Assembly: GCF_000497045.1 (NCBI RefSeq) | Contig: NW_015961956.1 | Coordinates: 372,001-436,000, forward strand | Length of the DNA stretch: 64,000 nt | Origin: Kalmanozyma brasiliensis GHG001 | Lineage: Eukaryota > Basidiomycota > Ustilaginomycetes > Ustilaginales | Direction: 5' to 3' | In this document: piece after piece, positions 21,911-33,611 of the stretch | How the letters are laid out: each line of letters opens with the position of its first letter | How positions within the stretch are numbered: the first letter of the stretch is position 1 | Translations under genes and position numbers: made by a program | Notes under the pieces: model-generated | Databases searched by the model: none | Seen by the model: only the letters and a program-made list of their open reading frames with translations | What the model was told of the DNA's origin: nothing

Positions 21911-22459
21911 TCAGCTCTTAGTCGTGCTAACGTTCTGGCTCAACCAGCTCAACCCTTCGTAGAGCCCTTCGCCACTGGTCGCACAGCTCGGGTGAACAAA
22001 CCAGCTTCGATCTCGCATCCTATGCAGGCCCAACTTCTCCGTCACCTCAGCGGGACTCATAGCCCCGGGCAGATCCTGCTTGTTCGCGAACACCAGCAAC
22101 AAACAATCCCGCATCTCGCGATCTCCAATGATCCTATGCAGTTCCTGCCTGGCCTCATCCACCCTGTCCCGATCCTGAGAGTCCACTACAAACACCAACC
22201 CCTGCGTTCCCGTGTAGTAATGCCTCCATAGCGGCCTGATCTTATCCTGTCCACCTACATCCCACACGTTGAACTTGACGTTCTTATACTGCACGGTTTC
22301 GACGTTGAATCCGACGGTAGGGATGGTGGTGACGGATTGGTTGAGCTTGAGCTTGTACAGGATGGTCGTTTTGCCCGCCGCGTCGAGGCCAAGCATCAGA
22401 ATGCGCATCTCCTTGTTGCCAAAGATCTTGCCCATCGCCCGGCTCAGGGAGGAACCCAT
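21911..22459 (-). CDS. arf6: Arf6-type small GTPase, 182 aa
   Basis: A small GTPase that controls plasma-membrane endocytosis, actin and polarity. The protein starts [18 protein letters not shown], with Gly2 as myristoylation site, followed by the P-loop GLDAAGKT, switch-[18 protein letters not shown] of switch II, NKQD and SCATSGEG of the base-binding loops. The switch/interswitch stretch is nearly identical to animal Arf6 in general knowledge, closer than to Arf1. The length is normal. The frame continues upstream for 21 residues to 22522, but the myristoylation context fixes the ATG at 22459. No intron is needed, which is unusual but not rare for this fungal group. Confidence 0.93.
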   Translation of the reverse strand: MGSSLSRAMGKIFGNKEMRILMLGLDAAGKTTILYKLKLNQSVTTIPTVGFNVETVQYKNVKFNVWDVGGQDKIRPLWRHYYTGTQGLVFVVDSQDRDRVDEARQELHRIIGDREMRDCLLLVFANKQDLPGAMSPAEVTEKLGLHRMRDRSWFVHPSCATSGEGLYEGLSWLSQNVSTTKS

Positions 22460-23343
22460 CTTGGCGAGTGTGTATGAGGAAGGAGAAAGAAAGAGGGAGG
22501 GGGTGCGTTGCTTGCTAGTCACCGGTGGTCGTGACGCTAGATGCTGCGACGGTTTGGTGAGGATCGTTCCGTTGCTTGTTGGATGTTCTGAGAGTCGCTG
22601 ATACGAGTAGAGGTGTTGGTGACCTTGCTGCTATCCGTCCAGGGCGAGTCTCGGTGTCAAATATGAAGTGAGCGTCGAGAGAAATGAGCGTGGCGAATCC
22701 AAGAGAGCAATCTGCCGTGAATCTTGTTGTGTCCTGCGCTTGTGAGAATTGACGCTCGAGCCCTGATCTGCTGCGTTCGGTTGTTGGAGAATGGAAACAA
22801 TGATGGTGGGCAAACAGAAGCCAAAAGAAAGTGGCGATGGAGCGATTCGCAAGCCCTCGGAGGTGCGTGCAGGCGTTGTATGCCAACACACGCACACACG
22901 CGCCGTCGCGCGGGCGAGAAACCAACAGGCAGAAAGGGGCTCAAATTCAACCAAAGGGCGTAAAATTGGGCGCCGCCTCTGAGACAATTTGCCCAGCCCA
23001 CACAGCGCAGCAGAGTGGGAGCGAAATTGGAGGGGAGACGCGGGGGATCATCGCGCTCTGCTGTGCGGTTGTCGGCTAACTCAACTCAAGGGGGCGCGCA
23101 ATTCAACAGCAAAACGAGCAAGGACCGTCAGTTGATCGTACATCACGGTCATCGTTGCTCTCTCCCACCTTCAAACGATCCTCTTCTCCGGGCCGAAAAG
23201 TAAGAAGCGTGGGACTCACACATCGCTGTTTGACAGTTGCAAGTGGGAACTTGGGTACAGCACATATATTTTCAGGAGCAACTACAGAAAAAGGCGAGAG
23301 GTATCCATGCGATGGCTGCTCCAGCTTGTTACGGCGCTCTCAT
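22460..23343. other. Promoter region of arf6
   Basis: About 880 bp between arf6 and the downstream end of the sulfhydrylase gene, both on the minus strand. I see no supported gene. The open frames here on the plus strand run into the antisense side of the sulfhydrylase gene. Confidence 0.55.
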
Positions 23344-24948
<1,605 letters not shown>

Positions 24949-24950
24949 CT

Positions 24951-24956
24951 ATATAT
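24951..24956 (-). promoter_or_regulatory. TATA box of the sulfhydrylase gene
   Basis: TATATA occurs about 100 bp before the ATG, in otherwise GC-rich DNA, on the correct side of the gene. Position and sequence fit a TATA element. The exact transcription start is unknown. Confidence 0.55.
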
Positions 24957-25263
24957 TGGTCCGTGAACGAGAGGGCTGCAATGGGCGGCAGTCAACCGCT
25001 GGTTCTCTTCCTTCTTCTTCTCGAGCGGACTGAAGGACGAGGCAAGCAAACGTGCTCACCGTTTGCAGCGAGATGCTGAACAGATCTTCTGATTGTGGTC
25101 TGTGCTTTAGTGCTTCAGGGTTCTTTGACCCTTCGAGAGCAGAGCGGGGCGAGCCAAAGCACGCCATCTCGGTCGTCAATGACAGGCTTTAGTTCTCGCA
25201 TGGCGGAAAAATGAGCAATGTTGAGCTTCACACCGTAACACAAAACAGTTTTATGCCTTCACT

Positions 25264-25271
25264 TCACGTGA
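25264..25271. promoter_or_regulatory. TCACGTGA E-box in the divergent MET17/CAP2 promoter
   Basis: A perfect palindrome TCACGTGA lies about 415 bp before the sulfhydrylase ATG and about 180 bp before that of CAP2. With flanking T and A it is the Cbf1-type form of the CACGTG box. In yeasts Cbf1 with Met4 activates sulfur-assimilation genes through this site. The hexamer alone occurs by chance every few kilobases, so the case rests on flank and location. Confidence 0.45.
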
Positions 25272-25451
25272 GGTTAAGCCGAGATGGATCGGCGAGGTGA
25301 TGGCCGATCTCGCACAGACCTCTCAAGACACGCACTCACACCACTCCCCAACTTCGAGGTTCTGGTCAGATACTGGACAGCAGCCCACCATCCAGCATTC
25401 ACCAAGTTCCTATTCCTTGGCTGCTAGAGTCCGAATAGCCTCATACCAAGA

Positions 25452-26522
25452 ATGACGGACCCACTCGACCTCTCGCTCGACCTCTTGCGTCGCCTGCCGC
25501 CGTCCAAAGTGGAGCAGAACCTCGACTCGATCGTCAAGCTCATCCCATCATATGCCGACGATCTCTACTCCTCGGTCGACCAGCCGCTCAAGGTCAAGGT
25601 GGATGAGTCAAAGCAAGGTTCAGGGCGGGAGTATTTATGCTGCGACTACAACAAGGACGGAGACAGCTGGAGGTCATGGATTTCGGACACCTACCATCCT
25701 CCCATCGCACCGGATGCCGACGACACTGCGGACGGGGAGCCAGGGACACGACCAAGTGCACCCTTGAGATCGCTGGAGCTCAAGGCCAACGATGCATTCG
25801 CGACATACGCCAAGCTCTACTACGACAATGCGCTGTCGAGCGTCTACCTGTGGGACCTCGACAGCGATCCAAGCTCCCTTTCCGGGGCGACCGTCGGAGG
25901 CACGCATGCTCCATCCACCTTTGCAGGCGTCGTCCTGCTGAAAAAGAGTAAGTCTGACGCGCAGTCGCCAGAGCGGCGCGGGATGTGCATCGCTTCGGAG
26001 ACTGTCTCACTGACATCACTTGATCACCTTGATTGCTTCGACCTGACAGCCATCGGCGACGCCAGCGGCAACGGCATCTCGGGCGCATGGGACTCGATCC
26101 ACGTCTTTGAGGCAACTGAACGCGCGAGTGGCAGCTCCAAATCCTCGTCCACTGGCACCGGCGTCAGCGCAAGCTACAAGCTCACTTCGACCGTCATGCT
26201 CGGTCTCGTCCGCCGCGACGAAGGTGACGAAGAGCCCACCGACCTCAAGCCTTCCTCCACCAAAGTAGGCACCGTCGAGATTGCAGGCAGTCTCACGCGT
26301 CAATCCGAAGGCGACTATGCGCTGCCGGACTTCGTCTCGCACGTCTCCAACGTGGGCCGCATGATCGAGGACATGGAGGCCAAGATGCGCAATCAGCTGC
26401 AAGAGGTCTACTTTGGAAAGACGAGGGATGTGGTCAGTCATCTGCGAAGCACACAGAGCTTGGAGAAGGAGAGGAAGGCGAGAGACTTGCAGAAAGAGCT
26501 CATGGGGCTGTGGAAAAAGTGA
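25452..26522 (+). CDS. CAP2: F-actin-capping protein subunit beta, two exons, 322 aa after splicing
   Basis: With the alpha subunit it caps barbed ends of actin filaments. MTDPLDLSLDLLRRLPPSKVEQNLDSIVKLIP and a following REYLCCDYNKDGDSWRSWISD block are the family N-terminus. Further marks are GVVLLKK, WDSIHVFE, YKLTSTVMLGL and a C-terminal VSHVSNVGRMIEDME followed by NQLQEVYFGKTRDVV. The frame is open throughout (356 codons), but 34 codons between GVVLLKK and GAWDSIHVFE have no counterpart in the family. They are bounded by GTAAGT at 25948 and CAG at 26047-26049, with ACTGAC as branch site. Removing these 102 nt gives a normal protein. Because the intron is a multiple of three without stop, retention would give a longer protein. 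Confidence 0.92.
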   Translation: MTDPLDLSLDLLRRLPPSKVEQNLDSIVKLIPSYADDLYSSVDQPLKVKVDESKQGSGREYLCCDYNKDGDSWRSWISDTYHPPIAPDADDTADGEPGTRPSAPLRSLELKANDAFATYAKLYYDNALSSVYLWDLDSDPSSLSGATVGGTHAPSTFAGVVLLKKSKSDAQSPERRGMCIASETVSLTSLDHLDCFDLTAIGDASGNGISGAWDSIHVFEATERASGSSKSSSTGTGVSASYKLTSTVMLGLVRRDEGDEEPTDLKPSSTKVGTVEIAGSLTRQSEGDYALPDFVSHVSNVGRMIEDMEAKMRNQLQEVYFGKTRDVVSHLRSTQSLEKERKARDLQKELMGLWKK

Positions 26523-27043
26523 CATCTTCCGATTCTCTTCCCATCGTCCGACTTGCAATGCATACAGCATCCGTTCCTCATGGACACCTGAGTGTTGAAT
26601 TGACTTGAAGCTGAGCAGCACGCCGATGTGTTCTGGCAGGCGATGAAGTGTCAGGACCAGATCTGGCAAGTGATGCAGCGTCAAACCTCATGCGTGGGCC
26701 TAACACTTTGCCAATTATCCCCCGCTCGGTCCCTGCACCGCTTATGCAGGGTTCTCTCCGCAACTCAGCCAGCTCGCTCCACCTGCGCGTCAAAAAAGTG
26801 CCTTCCCCGCTCGGATCGACTGAGCCTCTAGGCCTCGAAACCACCCACTCTCCCCTCGATTTTCTCCACCACGACCGTCGAGCATTGCGTCTTGCTACGC
26901 AAGAGCGAGAACTGCAACGACACGGCGACTGGCAAGGCGCTGACTACTGACTACTTTTCACCTACAGCAGTGTGCTGTTTGCGGACGACGAACGCCTAGA
27001 ACCGCACGCGCGCAGGAACGACCCTTACCCTGCTGCCATCACA
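26523..27043. other. Intergenic region before the anchored unknown protein
   Basis: About 520 bp with 3' end signals of CAP2 and the promoter of the next gene. No gene is supported. A small frame at 26648-26950 has no recognisable feature. A CTACAG just before 26970 could be an acceptor of a 5' intron of the next gene. Confidence 0.5.
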
Positions 27044-28396
27044 ATGGTGCACCCGCTCATCATCACAGCAGCCGCAACGGCAGGCGTCGGTGCTGCTGTC
27101 GCATTCGAAGTGGCGGTCTTTCGCCCCTGGCGCGAGGACAATTGGCCGCATGGCTTCGGCGAAGGTGTGCGCAGCGAGTTCCTCAAGCTTCGAAGAGAGG
27201 TCGAGCAAGCGGTCCACGAGATCCAGGACGACCTCCGAACTTTGCGGGATGGACGAAGGCGCGATACTAGCAGGAGCAGAGATGGGCATCGTCGACTGAG
27301 CGACGACGAGCTGGATGACTTCCGCAGAGGCGTCGGGGAAGAGGCAAGCAGGGAGAGCGCTCAGCACGAGTTCGAGATGCACGAACGTCAAGCTTCCGCT
27401 TACCGCGACCGCCTTCGAGCTTCGATGAGCGAAAGTCTCACAAGTGGCACGGATCAGCAAGATGGGAGGTTGCGGAGACGACGCCCAGCAGGTGCGGATG
27501 CGGCGAACGAGGATCGATCAGCGCGGACGAGCATCATCAGTGTGCCTGTAATGGATACGCGCAAGACGACGTCGCCTGAAATGACGCATCACAGAGTCGG
27601 GAGCGCTTCGTCAAAGACAGATGAAGTGCCGTCTGCGCAGCTGGTGACCGAAACGGGCGACCACGGCGCAGAAGCTTCTACATCATCTGATCTCGAGAGG
27701 GGCGATAGCAGAGGCGAGACTGAGGCAGCCAGGAACGGTCTCTTCGGCCTTGACTTTGACGTGCAGACATCGCAGGCTTTGGATCAGGAGAATGCTCGCA
27801 GCAACGCCAGTGACCCCTTTGCCGACATTGTGGATGGCACCGCATCATCCTGGCATGCCGTCTTCAGCGACCGTACCGCTCAACGGGCTGACCAGCCCGC
27901 CACGCAAGATTCTCGTGACACTTTTTCGCCCTCTCAAGAGGAGCTGACCGAGGAAGGGCACGTGATCCTCGACACCAACGGGCTTTCGCAAACGCTTTCG
28001 GACCAGCAGCAGCATTCCTTCCATGATCTCTACGCTGACGCGCATAGCAGCAGCAACAACTCGCATACCTCTGGATCTCCGTATCGCTCAAATAGGGCTC
28101 TGCATCCACCGAGCCTCAACCCACCTTCGACTGGATCACGATCTGCGGGCGCCGAGAGCGAGCCTGACTTTGAAGTGATCAGCGATACAGCTGACTCGGA
28201 GGGAAGGTGGAGTCAGGTGCAAGCTCCGCCGAGCCCGACAATGTCGAGTGGCAGCAAGCCTGCGGCGGTGGGAGGCGTCGACATGATCTCGGTGCACAGC
28301 GATGGTCAGGAGAGCTGGGCCGAGCTGAGCCGATACGGGTCGGATGAAGAAGGCTCGATCCGTAGCGAGACGAGGGTGCGCTCTCTTCGTGGCTAG
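27044..28396 (+). CDS. N-terminally anchored protein of unknown function with Atg8-interaction-like motifs, 450 aa
   Basis: I do not recognise a named family. The chosen ATG (27044, MVHPLIITAAATAGVG) begins a hydrophobic helix to about residue 27. The frame opens 24 codons earlier without a convincing start. Then come charged residues predicted to be helical (SEFLKLRREVEQAVHEIQDD) and a long Ser/Asp/Glu-rich disordered tail facing the cytosol. Near the end are DFEVI (Phe376), RWSQV (Trp389) and SWAELS (Trp425), each an aromatic-x-x-aliphatic motif in an acidic/Ser setting, the form of Atg8-interacting motifs. Basidiomycetes have several poorly described N-anchored proteins with similar tails. 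A membrane receptor role is an inference only; short motifs occur by chance in disordered tails. Confidence 0.7.
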   Translation: MVHPLIITAAATAGVGAAVAFEVAVFRPWREDNWPHGFGEGVRSEFLKLRREVEQAVHEIQDDLRTLRDGRRRDTSRSRDGHRRLSDDELDDFRRGVGEEASRESAQHEFEMHERQASAYRDRLRASMSESLTSGTDQQDGRLRRRRPAGADAANEDRSARTSIISVPVMDTRKTTSPEMTHHRVGSASSKTDEVPSAQLVTETGDHGAEASTSSDLERGDSRGETEAARNGLFGLDFDVQTSQALDQENARSNASDPFADIVDGTASSWHAVFSDRTAQRADQPATQDSRDTFSPSQEELTEEGHVILDTNGLSQTLSDQQQHSFHDLYADAHSSSNNSHTSGSPYRSNRALHPPSLNPPSTGSRSAGAESEPDFEVISDTADSEGRWSQVQAPPSPTMSSGSKPAAVGGVDMISVHSDGQESWAELSRYGSDEEGSIRSETRVRSLRG

Positions 28397-29795
28397 TCGT
28401 CAACTCTGCTCCTGACTAGCAGGACCGGTCGGTTTTCATGGACCTTTCGCAGTCTTGTTCTCGTTTCACTTGCATCGCATCGCAGCACAATATGATTTCT
28501 TCGCATCTATTCTCACACACACGCACACGATCGAATGGGATGACCTTCGCCATGCTGATGCACCGATACAACAGCGAGATCGGGCTGGAGGCGAGGCAAA
28601 TCCACGATCCAACGCTAACGACGAAGAGCAGATAAGGCAGGAAGACGCCGCCTACGTGCGGTGATGTTTCAGATGCTACATGCCGGTCAGCAGCCACTTA
28701 GCGCACTTTTGTGTCTCCACGCTGGCAGTGAAGTGACTGCTACACTAGTCCTAGGCGAGACAGAGGCATCGTCATCCTCATACTTGACGCTAGCCCGATG
28801 GTCTTGACGCTAGTCAGGTGAACAACCCACCTATCGATAGCGTCAACGGCCGATTGCGGAGAGGCCAGCCTGCACGGAGCAACTATTCGAACAAACGAGC
28901 TGTCAAGCGCCCACCAGCGAACGAGCGGACCGAACCGTTTCCGGAATCCCGCCAAAATATCGATTGAGCCACGTTTCTCAGTCGGAATATCTCTTTACGC
29001 CCAGCCTGAGTTTGGTTGTTGCCCACGCCGAGCGCAGGAAGGCTACCCGATTCACCAACTCAGGCCAGCTTGCACCTGTCTCTCTGACTGACCAGAGCAC
29101 GCACTCCTTGACCTACTGTACAACTGTACGCTTTTTCGATCGTGCATTGCGCATGTCGCCTCTGCTGTATGATTGGTCGAGGTGCATGCGGAGGATCTGC
29201 GTTCAAAGAGGGTCTTGACCGGCGACATCTGACATGGCTGCACATCGATGATGGGCGGTGGCGAATTTCTCGAAATTCCAAAACTTCGTTGTGAGTAAAT
29301 TGAAATCTCTTCGAGGGCACTTGAGCAGTGTCTGTCTGGCTTTCTTCCGAAAGCGTTCGCTGTCCGCTGAGAACAAAAGACTCGGAGGGGCGAGAGGTGT
29401 GCGCAGCCTTTGTGCCCGTGCTCGACGACCCAACCCGCTCACGGCGTTTCGAGCGAAAATTCGGCCAAATTGAGCGAGAAATCATGAGAACAACACTTCT
29501 CTGTGCGCTGCGCTTGCAGGCACGGGCGTGAGTGTCTGTCTGTCTGCTCCGTCATGATTCTCGCTCGCTTTGGCCACCCTCGCACCCTTCCAAAAATCGA
29601 GTTGCCCACAAGGCACCGTGCATCACAACGCCTCTGCATCACACCGCATCGCAATCGCCACTCCTGTGTACCCCTGTAGCTTGCGTCGAAGGCTAGCATC
29701 ACTTCTCCTTCGCACCTCCCTTCTCTTCCTACTTCCTCCATCATCATACCTTTTCTCCCTTGTCATCGCTAGGAATAGCATCCTCGTCGTTCAAG
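28397..29795. other. Gene-free region upstream of UGP1 with a small repeated 9-mer
   Basis: About 1.4 kb without a supported gene. TTGACGCTA occurs at 28784-28792 and 28804-28812, and inverted (TAGCGTCAA) at 28838-28846. The part from about 29560 becomes pyrimidine-rich and should be the UGP1 promoter and leader. A minus frame at 29060-29485 has no recognisable domain. Confidence 0.5.
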
Positions 29796-32063
29796 ATGTC
29801 TTCGAACGCTACTCTCTCCACGCCCAACAATGGCGCCCAGATCAAGGCCTCGCGCACCCGTGGTGCCTCGCACATTGTAAGTTGCCTTTGATCACCAGCT
29901 CGCCAAGCTGCCGTGCGCTCAGAGCTGCCAAGTCTGCGCTCGAGCGAGCCGCAAGGCGCTCCAGTCGAGTCTCGCGAGACGGCTGTCTGCCCTGCCATCC
30001 AGCGGGGCCAAGACAGTCGGCTCCAATTGGCTGTGCGCCTGGCAAAGCTGCGCAGAGCAGTGGTCATGTTCTCGGATTTGCGGACACGTTTGCTGATCTC
30101 CGCCGATTTTGTGGCTTCCCTTCTGCTTGCCCTTCGGTTGCCGCTCCATAGGACTTCAAGTCGGCCACCACCGGTGTTGCCGCCAAGGCTATGCGCAACG
30201 AGCTCAACGCTCTCGTCTCGGGCATCGATGACCCTGCCGTTCGCAAGGTTGGTACCTTCCTCCTCTCTGGGACGACAAGCACGACGCACTCGTTCCGCAT
30301 GGGCAGCTGTGCTGCTTCTCAAACACGCGGTACCGCTTTCGGAAGCACTGGACGCTTTCATAGGTCCGTGAAGGCTCTTGGCGTCTACTTCAGGAGTCGA
30401 ACATGGATCGATTCGACGCGGCATTACGACCATTCCGCACTGATAGCGACAGAGCGGATGCTCTCGCTTTGCGACGAGGAGCCGAGCCGTCTTTCTCCTG
30501 CGGAATGGATGGCCGACTTGCCAAACGAGCCGAATTGAAGCACGCATCTGCCTCAGCTATTTCAAAAGACCGCAGAGCTGACGTCCCTTCCACCTTGCAC
30601 CTGCCCTTCCCGTACCACAGGCTTTCGACGCCGAGATGTCCAACTTCTTCACCCTCTTCAACCGATACCTCTCCGAGAAGGCCAAGGGCGAGAAGCTGTA
30701 AGTAGCCATTCCAACATTCGCAGTGCAGAAGCTTCTCTCGTAGCGCAATCGCTGACCGTATCTCCTCCTCGTTTGCAATCGAAACAGCATCTGGGACAAG
30801 ATCCAGCCCCCTTCGCCCAAGCAGATCACCCCTTACGCCGAGCTGCGAAAGGCCACTGATCCCTCGATCCTCAACAAGCTTGCCGTGCTCAAGCTCAACG
30901 GTGGTCTCGGTACCACCATGGGTTGCACCGGTCCCAAGTCGGTCATCGAGGTCCGTGAGGGCATGACCTTCCTCGATCTTTCCGTGCGTCAGATTGAGCA
31001 CCTCAACAGCTCGCACAACGTCAACGTCCCCTTCATCCTCATGAACTCGTTCAACACCGACGACGACACGGCTCGAGTCATCCAGAAGTACGCCAACCAC
31101 AACGTCGAGATCCTCACCTTCAACCAGTCGCGATACCCGCGTGTCAACAAGGAGTCGCTCCTCCCCTGCCCGCGCAACGCCACGGACAACAAGAACCTCT
31201 GGTACCCTCCCGGACACGGTGACTTGTTCGATGCCATGAACAACTCTGGTCTTCTCGACCGCCTCATTGCTGCTGGCAAGGAGTACCTCTTCGTCTCGAA
31301 CGTCGACAACCTGGGTGCCGACGTCGACCTCAACATCTACCAGCACATGATTGATGCTCAGGCCGAGTTCATCTCGGAAGTGACCGACAAGACCAAGGCC
31401 GACGTCAAGGGTGGTACTCTGATCGACTACGAGGGCACCATTCGTCTGCTCGAGATCGCCCAAGTGCCCTCGGAGCACGTCGAGGACTTCAAGTCGATCA
31501 AGAAGTTCAAGATCTTCAACACCAACAACCTGTGGCTCAACCTGCGCGCTGTCAAGCGCGTGCTCGAGAACGAGGAGTTGGACCTCGAGATCATTGTCAA
31601 CAACAAGGCGCTCGAGTCCGGTGAGGCCGTCATCCAGCTCGAGACGGCCGTCGGTGCGGCGATCAAGCACTTCCGCGGCGCCAAGGGTGTCAACGTACCC
31701 CGATCGCGCTTCTTGCCCGTCAAGAGCTGCTCCGATTTGCTGTTGATCACTTCGGACCTCTACTCGCTCGAGCACGGCAAGCTCGTCATGAACCCAGGCC
31801 GCATGTTCTCCCAAACCCCCGTGGTCAAGTTGGGCGACACGTTCAAGAAGGTCGCTTCCTTCCAGAAGAGGTTCAAGAGCATCCCCGAGATGATCGAGCT
31901 CGACCACTTGACGGTCCAGGGCGATGTGGTGTTCGGCAGGAACATCACGCTCAGGGGAACCGTGATCATCGTTGCCAACGAGGGCAACAAGATCGAGATC
32001 CCCGAGGGCAGTGTGTTGGAGAACAAGCTGATCAGCGGTAACCTCGCTATCATTGATCACTAG
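29796..32063 (+). CDS. UGP1: UTP-glucose-1-phosphate uridylyltransferase, four exons, 509 aa
   Basis: Makes UDP-glucose for cell-wall glucans, glycogen and trehalose, cytosolic. Exons: 29796-29876, 30152-30247, 30621-30697 and 30788-32063. Introns are 275, 373 and 90 nt; they begin GTAAGT, GTTGGT and GTAAGT, end TAG, CAG and CAG, and contain CTGAT or CTGAC branch sites. Exon phases fit and the joined protein reads [11 protein letters not shown], then [40 protein letters not shown] and [13 protein letters not shown]. The nucleotide-binding loop is [16 protein letters not shown], followed by [19 protein letters not shown] and VSNVDNLGA. The C-terminus forms the usual beta-helix ([21 protein letters not shown]). 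The length is typical. The weak donor of intron 2 was chosen because it alone keeps phase with the next exon. Confidence 0.93.
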
Positions 32064-32237
32064 ATGTGTGGACGGCGGTGTTCGACTCCAATTTCAAGGT
32101 TTCTGCTTCTTCGTTTGCAGACGGCGTGCTCGTGTGTGAGAGACTGTGGTATCGATGCAGGCCCTTGAACTGAGGATTTCAAAGCCAAAGTAAGCGAATA
32201 GTAGGACCGCAGATGGCGTGAGACTGTGACATTGCGG

Positions 32238-32972
32238 CTAGAGCAGCTCCAAGTCGAGCCTGTAGACGGGATCAATCTGTACATCCTGCAACGCCTCCTT
32301 GGCAGCATCGGCGTTTTCCTTGCTATCGAACTCTATTCTTGCGCTCCAGCTCTCTCCGCCTGCGTCCTCTTGTGTTGTCAATCTCCCAAACCCGGTCTGG
32401 CGGCCGAAGAGCGTTTCCAGCACCTGAGGCTCGATGTTCGCCGGCACACCCTTCGCGCTTAGCACCACCCCCTCTTCGAGCTTGACCCGCTTGCCCCTCG
32501 CTCCATCGTCCTCTTCTTCATCCAATTCCTCCTGCTCGCCATCTTCACTCAGAAACAGCCCTCTCTTCTCGCCCCTCCTGCTCACGGTGACTCTGCTCCT
32601 CTCCAGATCGGCCTCCAACACAGCTTCGCTGCCCAACTCCCTCCTTAGCAGCGCCTTGCTTTTCCCACCCGTACTGTACTCGATCCGCAGCGGTTGACCG
32701 TAGAAGCTGAACCCTTCGAGCGCCCGTTTTGCCGCAGCACTGGTCGAGGTGCTTTCGAAGACGACAAATGCTTGGCCGCGCATGGACGGCGCCCGCGTGG
32801 CGACGATGTCGAGGACTCGACCGTACGAGGAGAAGAGCGTAAAGAGCTGTCGTCGCAATTCGGATTTCTTGATCTTCGAGTAGAGGGTTTTGACGTACAG
32901 TGTTGGGGACGGAGCTGCGGTGGAGGTGCTCCCGTTGCCTGCCGTCGACTTTGATGTTGAAGCGACCGCCAT
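32238..32972 (-). CDS. U1A/U2B''-type snRNP RNA-binding protein, 244 aa
   Basis: Two RRMs: one at about residues 24-100 (LYVKTLYSKIKKSELRRQLF as RNP2 region, MRGQAFVVFES as RNP1, GFSFYGQPLRIEY) and one at about 165-244. The spacer is acidic and ends in a basic KRVKLEE stretch. The order and the IKKSELRRQLF and MRGQAFVVF signatures match the U1A/U2B''/SNF family, which binds U1 or U2 snRNA stem-loops in the spliceosome. Fungi usually have a U2B'' (Msl1) and sometimes a U1A; I cannot separate them here. Odd point: the two Asn of the family's RNP2 (YINNL) are replaced by Lys-Thr. Convergent with UGP1, 174 bp between stops. Confidence 0.87.
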   Translation of the reverse strand: MAVASTSKSTAGNGSTSTAAPSPTLYVKTLYSKIKKSELRRQLFTLFSSYGRVLDIVATRAPSMRGQAFVVFESTSTSAAAKRALEGFSFYGQPLRIEYSTGGKSKALLRRELGSEAVLEADLERSRVTVSRRGEKRGLFLSEDGEQEELDEEEDDGARGKRVKLEEGVVLSAKGVPANIEPQVLETLFGRQTGFGRLTTQEDAGGESWSARIEFDSKENADAAKEALQDVQIDPVYRLDLELL

Positions 32973-33611
32973 TGTGAGAGAGCCTCAATGGAGGTGATGT
33001 GACGTGAGGCGGGCGTTGCGTGTCGGTGCCAATCGATTCGCGAGTAAGAGCGCGGAGCTATGCAGCACGCTTGAAGGCGAGGCTTGAAGTAGCTCAGGAC
33101 AGCAGCGGAGTAGCCGTCGGCAGGGATGAAAGAGGAGGATGTCTTGGTGAAGGGAGTAAGGGTTAGGAGTCGAGAAGGTCGTTTCGAAATGACACTTGCC
33201 TTTCGTCGGAAGTCGGGCTCTGCACAAACGCGCGCTCGATGGCCTAACATTCTTGTGAAATTGCAAGCGTCACCGCCGTTCTCGGCAAAGCCTAAATTTG
33301 AGCGTGATCTTCCGAGCTTCTCGGAAGCTTTCCGCACCACGCTCACCACACCACAAAATTTCTTCTGAAGAGTCAGTTTGTCACATCCAACACTCCACAT
33401 GGCCACCTGACTCGAACAGCATCAAGAGCAGGAAGCATCTTATAAGCTTGCCACACGACGAGTCTCTCCTTCTACAGGATCATCCATTCCCATCAGTGCG
33501 CACGATTCTTACCAGCAACAGGCTCGTTCCCCAAGCGCGCTCACGCCACTGGACAGCATGCTCCCAGCTCGATAAAGCATTTCGACCCCTAGATCACGGA
33601 CGTTAGCAATC
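32973..33611. other. Divergent promoter region
   Basis: About 640 bp separate the snRNP protein gene (minus) and the carrier gene (plus). No gene or repeat is seen. It should hold both promoters. An AT-richer patch at about 33350-33450 may be the core. Confidence 0.55.

Noticed and set aside
29877..30620. snoRNA inside the UGP1 introns
   Set aside because: No box C (RTGATGA) and box D pair was found in either intron.
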